DNA from: Limnohabitans sp. Rim8
GTDB taxonomy: Bacteria > Pseudomonadota > Gammaproteobacteria > Burkholderiales > Burkholderiaceae_C
Length of the DNA stretch: 11,589 bases
Assembly: GCA_945877725.1 (NCBI GenBank)
Contig: CAMDXR010000071.1
Span: 1 to 11,589 of the forward strand
Reading direction: 5' to 3'
This document shows positions 5,419-10,297 of this stretch, one piece after another (position 1 is the first letter of the stretch; every line of letters begins with the position of its first letter). Below the pieces are notes generated by a model. It was not told where the DNA came from. It searched no databases and saw nothing but the letters and a program-made list of their open reading frames with translations. The position numbers were made by a program, and so were the translations under genes.

Positions 5419-7026
5419 ATGACCGTTTTGCACTCTCAACTGAACCCGCGTTCCGCCGATTTCCAGCACAACGCCGCCGCCATGCGGGCCTTGGTCGACG
5501 ACCTGCGTGCCCATTTGGAGCGTGTGGCCATGGGCGGCGGTGATGCCCCCCGCGCCAAACACACCGCCCGTGGCAAGCTGCTGCCGCGCGATCGGGTGCA
5601 AATGCTGCTCGACCCCGGGACCCCTTTTTTGGAGGTGGCTCCTCTGGCTGCCCTCAACATGTACAACAACGACGCGCCCAGCTCAGGCGTGATCGTGGGC
5701 ATTGGCCGCGTCAGTGGGGTGGACTGCATGATTGTGTGCAACGACGCCACCGTGAAAGGCGGCACCTACTACCCCATGACGGTCAAAAAGCATTTGCGGG
5801 CACAAGAAATTGCCCAGCAAAACCATTTGCCCTGCATTTACTTGGTGGACTCGGGCGGGGCCAACCTGCCCAACCAAGACGAAGTGTTTCCTGACCGTGA
5901 CCACTTTGGCCGCATCTTTTTCAACCAAGCCAACATGAGTGCGCAAGGCATTGCACAAATTGCCGTGGTCATGGGCAGTTGCACCGCAGGCGGGGCCTAT
6001 GTGCCTGCCATGAGCGACGAGACCATCATTGTCAAAAACCAGGGCACCATCTTTTTGGGCGGCCCCCCCTTGGTCAAGGCCGCTACGGGTGAAGTGGTCA
6101 CCGCCGAAGACTTGGGCGGCGGCGATGTGCACACCCGCTTATCGGGTGTGGCCGACCATTTGGCGCAAAACGATGTGCACGCCTTGGCGCTGGCACGACA
6201 GGCCGTTAAAAACCTGAATATTCAAAAAAACCCGAACATCGCCACCCACGCCCCTGTGCCGCCTCGGTTTGATGCACAAGAGTTGTACGGTGTAATTCCA
6301 ACGGACACCCGCAAACCCTTTGATGTGCGCGAGATCATTGCCCGCATCGTGGATGGCTCCGAGTTTGACGAGTTCAAATCTCGCTTTGGCACCACCCTGA
6401 TTTGTGGTTTTGCGCGCATTGAGGGCATGCCCGTAGGCATCATTGCCAACAATGGCATTCTGTTTTCTGAGTCGGCACTCAAGGGGGCGCATTTCATTGA
6501 GTTGTGCTGCCAACGCAAGATACCGCTGGTGTTTTTGCAAAACATCACCGGCTTCATGGTCGGACGCAAATACGAAAACGAGGGCATCGCCCGCAACGGC
6601 GCCAAGATGGTGACGGCGGTTGCCACTGCGGCGGTGCCCAAATTCACCATCATCATTGGCGGCAGTTTCGGGGCTGGCAATTACGGCATGTGCGGCCGCG
6701 CCTACAGCCCACGGTTTTTGTGGATGTGGCCCAACGCCCGCATCAGCGTCATGGGTGGCGAACAAGCTGCGAGCGTGCTGGCCACCGTCAAACGCGATGG
6801 CATTGAGGGCAAAGGCGGCCAGTGGAGCATGGAAGAAGAAGAGGCTTTCAAAGCCCCTATCAAACAACAATACGAAGACCAAGGCCACCCTTATTACGCC
6901 ACCGCCCGCATCTGGGACGATGGCGTGATTAATCCCGCCGACACGCGCCGCGTGCTGGCGCTGGGCCTCTCGGCCTCTCTGAACGCGCCGATACCCGAGA
7001 CGAAATTTGGACTTTTCCGGATGTAA
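5419..7026 (+). CDS. liuB: 3-methylcrotonyl-CoA carboxylase, beta (carboxyltransferase) subunit
   Basis: A 535-residue protein, the normal length for this subunit. It transfers carboxyl from carboxybiotin on the alpha subunit to 3-methylcrotonyl-CoA, giving 3-methylglutaconyl-CoA in the leucine pathway. Both crotonase-like halves of a carboxyltransferase are present. Visible landmarks are DSGGANLPNQ (144-153), GSCTAGGAYVPAMSDE (186-201, first oxyanion hole), FLGGPPLVKAATGE (212-225), DLGGGDVHTRLSGVADH (231-247), then LQNITGFMVGRKYE and GGSFGAGNYGMCGRA (second oxyanion hole). GGGDVHTRLSGVADH and the LPNQDEVFPDRDHFG stretch are typical of methylcrotonyl-CoA rather than propionyl-CoA carboxylase, and the partner alpha subunit plus a methylglutaconyl-CoA hydratase downstream support this. 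It is the first gene of the operon, with the AraC regulator divergent. Its TAA stop lies inside the vapB operator palindrome. The alternative symbol mccB is in use; geranyl-CoA carboxylase is a less likely alternative. Confidence 0.95.
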   Translation: MTVLHSQLNPRSADFQHNAAAMRALVDDLRAHLERVAMGGGDAPRAKHTARGKLLPRDRVQMLLDPGTPFLEVAPLAALNMYNNDAPSSGVIVGIGRVSGVDCMIVCNDATVKGGTYYPMTVKKHLRAQEIAQQNHLPCIYLVDSGGANLPNQDEVFPDRDHFGRIFFNQANMSAQGIAQIAVVMGSCTAGGAYVPAMSDETIIVKNQGTIFLGGPPLVKAATGEVVTAEDLGGGDVHTRLSGVADHLAQNDVHALALARQAVKNLNIQKNPNIATHAPVPPRFDAQELYGVIPTDTRKPFDVREIIARIVDGSEFDEFKSRFGTTLICGFARIEGMPVGIIANNGILFSESALKGAHFIELCCQRKIPLVFLQNITGFMVGRKYENEGIARNGAKMVTAVATAAVPKFTIIIGGSFGAGNYGMCGRAYSPRFLWMWPNARISVMGGEQAASVLATVKRDGIEGKGGQWSMEEEEAFKAPIKQQYEDQGHPYYATARIWDDGVINPADTRRVLALGLSASLNAPIPETKFGLFRM

Positions 7027-7036
7027 TGTGTATGAT
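7007..7036 (+). promoter_or_regulatory. Candidate vapBC promoter
   Basis: TATGAT at 7031-7036 matches the -10 consensus at five of six positions and sits inside the left arm of the palindrome described separately. TTGGAC at 7007-7012, 18 bases upstream and still inside the end of the carboxylase gene, is a weak -35. Binding of VapB or VapBC to the palindrome would cover the -10 box, as in autoregulated toxin-antitoxin operons. AAGGGG at 7057-7062 is the ribosome binding site for ATG 7071. Confidence 0.5.
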
Positions 7037-7057
7037 TTCGTAAATTCATACACATTA
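7024..7057. promoter_or_regulatory. Perfect 12-base inverted repeat, probable VapB(C) operator
   Basis: TAATGTGTATGA (7024-7035) is repeated exactly in inverted orientation as TCATACACATTA (7046-7057) around a 10-base spacer. The first three bases are the TAA stop codon of the carboxylase beta-subunit gene, so the repeat starts exactly at the end of that gene. Ribbon-helix-helix antitoxins bind such repeats upstream of their own gene. No run of T follows, so it is not a classic terminator, although the RNA hairpin could still act on read-through. Confidence 0.75.
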
Positions 7058-7070
7058 AGGGGCTGAAAAC

Positions 7071-7397
7071 ATGCGAACCAACATCGAAATCGACGACGAC
7101 TTGATGGCCGCCGCTATGGCGGCGGGCGGTTTCAAGACCAAAAAGGAAGCGGTCGAAGAGGGCTTGCGCCTGGTGCGCAGGCGTCAGGTCTACAACGGTT
7201 TGCTGGCCTTGCGTGGCAAGTTGCAATGGGACGACTCAGACGCCGCTTGGGCGCAAGCCAGCACGCCAGAGGCTTCAGTCATGGCCGCCCAAGAGACTCA
7301 GGGCCCTTACGACGTGAAGCCCAAGCCTGCAGCCACGACCGGACGCTCGGCAAAAGCCAAAAAACCGGCCGTGGCAAAACGGAGCAAGGCCAAATGA
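7071..7397 (+). CDS. vapB: VapB-family antitoxin with long basic C-terminal tail
   Basis: A 108-residue protein. Residues 1-45 are a ribbon-helix-helix DNA-binding domain of the VapB type: MRTNIEIDDDLMAAAM, then GFKTKKEAVEEGLRLVRRRQ. These are followed by the usual linker LRGKLQWDDS (48-57), which in this family leads into the segment that wraps the toxin. It should neutralise VapC and repress its own promoter through the adjacent palindrome. Members of this group normally end at about 65-75 residues. This one continues for about 40 more that are rich in Lys, Ala and Pro (…KPKPAATTGRSAKAKK, then PAVAKRSKAK), an unusual, probably disordered, strongly basic tail. The gene follows the carboxylase gene by 44 bases and overlaps vapC by four (ATGA at 7394-7397), the standard antitoxin-first layout. 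Confidence 0.9.
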   Translation: MRTNIEIDDDLMAAAMAAGGFKTKKEAVEEGLRLVRRRQVYNGLLALRGKLQWDDSDAAWAQASTPEASVMAAQETQGPYDVKPKPAATTGRSAKAKKPAVAKRSKAK

Positions 7398-7795
7398 TCT
7401 TGGTGGACTCGAGTGTCTGGATCGACTTCTTCCGTGAAGGGGGAAGCTCGCAAAGTCAGACCTTGGCCCGTTGCTTGGGCGATTCCAGTGTGGAGGTCGG
7501 CATGGCCGATCTGGTGCTGTTTGAGGTCATGCGTGGGTTTCGCGAAGGGGGTTTGATGCGCCAAGCCCAAACACTCATGAGCGCATTGCCGCAGGTGGAA
7601 ATCGGGGGCACAGCGCCCGTGTTAAAGGCGGCAGAGCGTTACCGGCAATTGCGCAGCCAGGGCCGCACCGTGCACATCCCCATTGACGTGCTGCTGGCCA
7701 GTTACTGCATGACCCACAACCACGCGCTGTTGCACCGTGATGCCGACTTCGACTCACTCAAAACCCTGGGAGGGCTGGATACATGGCCGCATTGA
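7394..7795 (+). CDS. vapC: VapC-family PIN-domain toxin ribonuclease
   Basis: A 133-residue PIN-domain protein read from ATG 7394, which overlaps the vapB stop; translational coupling explains the lack of its own strong ribosome binding site. The four acidic residues that hold the catalytic metal are all visible: Asp5 in MILVDSSVWIDFF, Glu44 in LVLFEVMRG, Asp98 in HIPIDVLLA, and Asp116 in LLHRDADFD. The protein therefore looks like an intact Mg-dependent endoribonuclease. VapC toxins cleave tRNA or rRNA at specific sites and halt translation until VapB is resupplied; the target of this one cannot be read from the sequence. It ends inside the first codons of the DinB-family gene. It sits in the middle of a leucine-degradation operon, so it may be transcribed both from its own promoter and by read-through. 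Confidence 0.93.
   Translation: MILVDSSVWIDFFREGGSSQSQTLARCLGDSSVEVGMADLVLFEVMRGFREGGLMRQAQTLMSALPQVEIGGTAPVLKAAERYRQLRSQGRTVHIPIDVLLASYCMTHNHALLHRDADFDSLKTLGGLDTWPH
7768..7774 (+). promoter_or_regulatory. Ribosome binding site inside vapC for the DinB-family gene
   Basis: GGGAGGG lies eight bases before ATG 7783 and within the vapC coding region. It favours ATG 7783 over the in-frame ATG 7813, which has no such site, and means the gene is translated from the same transcript as vapC. Confidence 0.65.
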
Positions 7796-8322
7796 AACCC
7801 TCGCCTAGCCCCATGCATGCCCACTTTGCCTTGCAAGCGCGGTACCACGTTTGGGCCACGCACCGGCTGCTAGAGGGGGTGATGCCCGTGTCCGACAATG
7901 ACTATTTCAAAAATGTGGGACTGTTCTTCAAAAGCATTCATGGCACCTTGAACCATTTGCTGGTGGCCGAGCATTTGCTCTGGTACGCGCGTTTCTCAAA
8001 GGGCGCATCACCCGTGTTGGCGCTGGACACCGAAATTGAGCCAAACCGCGAACGCTTGGCGCAGGCACTCAATGGCGGTTCGGCCAACTGGCCGCATCTG
8101 ATCAGCAACTGGCCGGTCGAGATTTTTGACGGCAATTTGAATTACCTGACCAGCAAGGGCGAGCCTCGGTCTTTGCCATTTGCACCGACCTTGTCGCATG
8201 TTTTCAACCATGCCACACATCACCGGGGGCAGATTACGGCAGCCCTGACGCACCTGGGGCACGAATGCCCGGAGCTCGATATGGTTTTCTTTCTTCAAGA
8301 ACAGCAGAGTCAAAAAGCATGA
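7783..8322 (+). CDS. DinB/YfiT-like four-helix-bundle protein (putative metal-dependent enzyme)
   Basis: A 179-residue protein of the DinB superfamily. The family pattern is visible: an N-terminal helix with YHVWATHRLLEGV, SIHGTLNHLLVAEHLLWYAR with His58, and HVFNHATHHRGQITAAL with the His143-xxx-His147 pair. Together these give the three-histidine metal site. Family members include thiol transferases that use bacillithiol or mycothiol, as well as many proteins of unknown role, so no reaction can be assigned. The chosen start ATG 7783 overlaps vapC by 13 bases and has a strong ribosome binding site; ATG 7813 (MHAHFALQARY) is the alternative and closer to the usual family N-terminus. The gene overlaps the next one by four bases (ATGA at 8319-8322), so it is part of the same operon. 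The link to damage response suggested by the family name is historical and not supported here. Confidence 0.88.
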   Translation: MAALKPSPSPMHAHFALQARYHVWATHRLLEGVMPVSDNDYFKNVGLFFKSIHGTLNHLLVAEHLLWYARFSKGASPVLALDTEIEPNRERLAQALNGGSANWPHLISNWPVEIFDGNLNYLTSKGEPRSLPFAPTLSHVFNHATHHRGQITAALTHLGHECPELDMVFFLQEQQSQKA

Positions 8323-9104
8323 GCACAGCCCTGAATATCGCCACCCAAGGCAGCGTGCAGACCATCACCCTGTGCCGCCCTGACGTGCGCAACGCCTTCA
8401 ATGACGAAGTGATTACTGAGTTGAAAAACGCTTTCATGGCGGTGGCGCAAGACAGCGCTGTGCGTTGCGTGGTGCTGGCTGCCGAGGGCCCCGCCTTTTG
8501 CGCGGGCGCAGACCTGAACTGGATGCGCCGCATGGCCGACTACACCCGCGCCGAGAACCTGGCCGATGCAGGAGAGTTGGCCGCCATGTTGCGGGCCATT
8601 TATGAGTGCCCCAAGCCCACCGTGGCCCGCGTGCAAGGCGATGTTTATGCCGGCGGCATGGGTTTGGTGGCTGCATGCGACATGGCTGTCAGCGTAGACA
8701 CTGCCCACTATTGCTTAAGCGAGGTCAAGTTGGGCCTGATTCCGGCCACCATCAGCCCGTATGTGATCCGAGCCATGGGTCCGCGTGCAGCGCACCGCTA
8801 CTTTTTGACGGCCGAGCGTTTCAGCGCAACCGAGGCGCACCGCATCGGATTTGTGCACGAGGTGGTGAGCGCCAACGATCTGGATACAACAGTCCAAGGA
8901 CTCACCCAAGCCCTTTGCAATGCGGGCCCCCACGCGGTGCGCGCCTGTAAGCGTTTGGTGCAGGATGTGGCCGAACGCGAGATTCATGATGCTTTGGTGC
9001 GGCAGACGGTGGAGGGCATCGCCGACATCCGGGCTACCCCCGAAGGCAAAGAAGGTGTGCAGTCCTTTTTGCAAAAGCGCAAACCCGGCTGGTTACAGGG
9101 ATAA
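8319..9104 (+). CDS. liuC: Methylglutaconyl-CoA hydratase (enoyl-CoA hydratase/isomerase family)
   Basis: A 261-residue crotonase-family enzyme that should hydrate 3-methylglutaconyl-CoA, the carboxylase product, to HMG-CoA. Landmarks are NAFNDEVITEL (25-35), the CoA/oxyanion loop GPAFCAGADLNWM (57-69), DVYAGGMGLVAACD (108-121) as second oxyanion-hole segment, and SEVKLGLIPATISPYVI (134-150) carrying Glu135. Glu135 aligns with the second catalytic glutamate of enoyl-CoA hydratases. The first (as in AUH GGLELALACD) is replaced by Gly115, a substitution that I recall from bacterial LiuC proteins. The ADLNWM and ISPYV segments are typical of the LiuC group. The start ATG 8319 overlaps the upstream stop by four bases, indicating translational coupling; an upstream in-frame ATG at 8265 would need a 58-base overlap and is not preferred. 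Position between the two carboxylase subunit genes strongly supports the pathway role. Confidence 0.93.
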   Translation: MSTALNIATQGSVQTITLCRPDVRNAFNDEVITELKNAFMAVAQDSAVRCVVLAAEGPAFCAGADLNWMRRMADYTRAENLADAGELAAMLRAIYECPKPTVARVQGDVYAGGMGLVAACDMAVSVDTAHYCLSEVKLGLIPATISPYVIRAMGPRAAHRYFLTAERFSATEAHRIGFVHEVVSANDLDTTVQGLTQALCNAGPHAVRACKRLVQDVAEREIHDALVRQTVEGIADIRATPEGKEGVQSFLQKRKPGWLQG

Positions 9105-9114
9105 GACAGTGCGC

Positions 9115-10296
9115 ATGAAACGCGTCCAATGGAGCTTGCTGGCAGGGCTGCTGAGCCTCACCCATGTGTGGGTGCAGGCGCAGACGCAGACGCAGACGCA
9201 GACGGCGGCCGAGACTTTGCCGGTTGCCAAAGATTTGCATGAAGTTGTTTTCAAGGTGCCGGTATCGGTGCAAGACTTGTACGGTCGGCGGGAGCAGCGC
9301 CAGATTCCTGTCACGGTATTTAAACCTGCAGGCGATGGCCCGTTCCCTATGGTGGTGTTCAACCATGGCCGCGCCACCAGCCGCGAAAAAATGGCCCAAC
9401 CCTCGCGTTTTCGCTACGAGCAGCAAGCTCGCTACCTGGTCGGTAAGGGCTTTGTCGTGATGGTGCCCACACGGGCGGGTTACGGCGAGACCTTTGATGG
9501 TTTCGACCCCGAGTCCAATGGTGGCTGCAGCCAGCCACGCATTGAACCCATGAGCTTGGCCGCATCGGATCAGGTCTTGGCGGTGGCTGAATTTGCCCGC
9601 AGTTTGTCCTATGTGGATGCCACACGTTGGTGGGTCATGGGGCAATCTGTGGGGGGCTTGACCAGTGTGGCAACGGTCGCGCGCAAGCCACCCGGCTTAC
9701 AAGGCGCAGTCAACTTTTCCGGCGGCACCGGAGGCGATCCTGTAGGTCGGCCAGGGCGCTCTTGCGCCGTTGATCAAATTGGCCGACTCTGGAAGACCTG
9801 GGGCGCCCAGTCACAAACGCCCATGCTCTGGCTTTATTGGGAGAACGACTTGTTTTGGGGCCCCCAAGCCCCGCGTGATTGGCACCGTGCTTGGGTCGAA
9901 GGGGGTGGGCAAGCCGAGTTTCATCAACTCGCGCCTGTCGGGCAAGACGGCCACTCCGGTTTCAGCCTCGACATGGACCGTTGGACGCCACTGGTCGATG
10001 CTTTCATGGCCAAAGCAGGGTTCACCCAAGCGGCTTTGCCACCGGTTCCCGAGCCCAGTGATTTTGCGCAGATCGATCAAATAGACAAAGTGCCTGTAGG
10101 GGCGGAGACCCGACAAAACTTGTACACACGGTTTTTGGCAAGCCCCTTACCTCGGGCCTTTGCCATCGGGCCGGGGGGTGCGGGTTTTGCCACGGGCGAT
10201 TGGGCCGTGGGGCGCGCTTTGGGTTTTTGCCAGGCCCGCCGTGGCATCAAGTGCAAGTTGTACGCCGTAGATAACCAAGTGGTTTGGAGAAATTGA
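9115..10296 (+). CDS. Exported alpha/beta hydrolase (dienelactone hydrolase/platelet-activating-factor acetylhydrolase-like) with extra C-terminal domain
   Basis: A 393-residue protein read from ATG 9115 (a GTG at 9109 is possible). Residues 1-22, MKRVQWSLLAGLLSLTHVWVQA, form a signal peptide with a likely cut after VQA, so it should act in the periplasm or outside. The mature protein begins with a QTQTQTQT run. An alpha/beta-hydrolase core follows: VVFNHGRATSREK with the oxyanion turn, nucleophile Ser178 in GQSVGG, probable acid Asp245 in YWENDLFWG, and His280 in GQDGHSGF. After about residue 330 comes an extra small domain, LPRAFAIGPGGAGFATGDWA through a Cys372/Cys380 pair to YAVDNQVVW, which I do not recognise with certainty. 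The substrate is unknown; an ester or small lactone is expected. It starts ten bases after the hydratase gene and ends one base before the carboxylase alpha gene, so it is embedded in the leucine operon although none of the known steps needs an exported hydrolase. Confidence 0.85.
   Translation: MKRVQWSLLAGLLSLTHVWVQAQTQTQTQTAAETLPVAKDLHEVVFKVPVSVQDLYGRREQRQIPVTVFKPAGDGPFPMVVFNHGRATSREKMAQPSRFRYEQQARYLVGKGFVVMVPTRAGYGETFDGFDPESNGGCSQPRIEPMSLAASDQVLAVAEFARSLSYVDATRWWVMGQSVGGLTSVATVARKPPGLQGAVNFSGGTGGDPVGRPGRSCAVDQIGRLWKTWGAQSQTPMLWLYWENDLFWGPQAPRDWHRAWVEGGGQAEFHQLAPVGQDGHSGFSLDMDRWTPLVDAFMAKAGFTQAALPPVPEPSDFAQIDQIDKVPVGAETRQNLYTRFLASPLPRAFAIGPGGAGFATGDWAVGRALGFCQARRGIKCKLYAVDNQVVWRN
9181..9204 (+). 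repeat. Four tandem copies of CAGACG
   Basis: Four exact, in-frame copies of the hexamer CAGACG encode a Gln-Thr repeat directly after the predicted signal peptide of the hydrolase. Gain or loss of a unit would keep the reading frame and only lengthen or shorten the mature N-terminus. Confidence 0.9.
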
Positions 10297-10297
10297 C

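Noticed and set aside
6139..7053. Open frame of 304 codons on the minus strand opposite liuB
   Set aside because: Antisense to conserved carboxyltransferase sequence and without any known motif or ribosome binding site.
7024..7057. The palindrome after liuB as an intrinsic terminator
   Set aside because: The arms are AT-rich and no T-tract follows; position before vapB and the embedded -10 box favour an operator.
9109..9114. GTG at 9109 as start of the hydrolase
   Set aside because: ATG at 9115 gives a normal signal peptide (MKR, then a hydrophobic stretch); the GTG would add only two residues and neither has a strong ribosome binding site, so ATG was kept.
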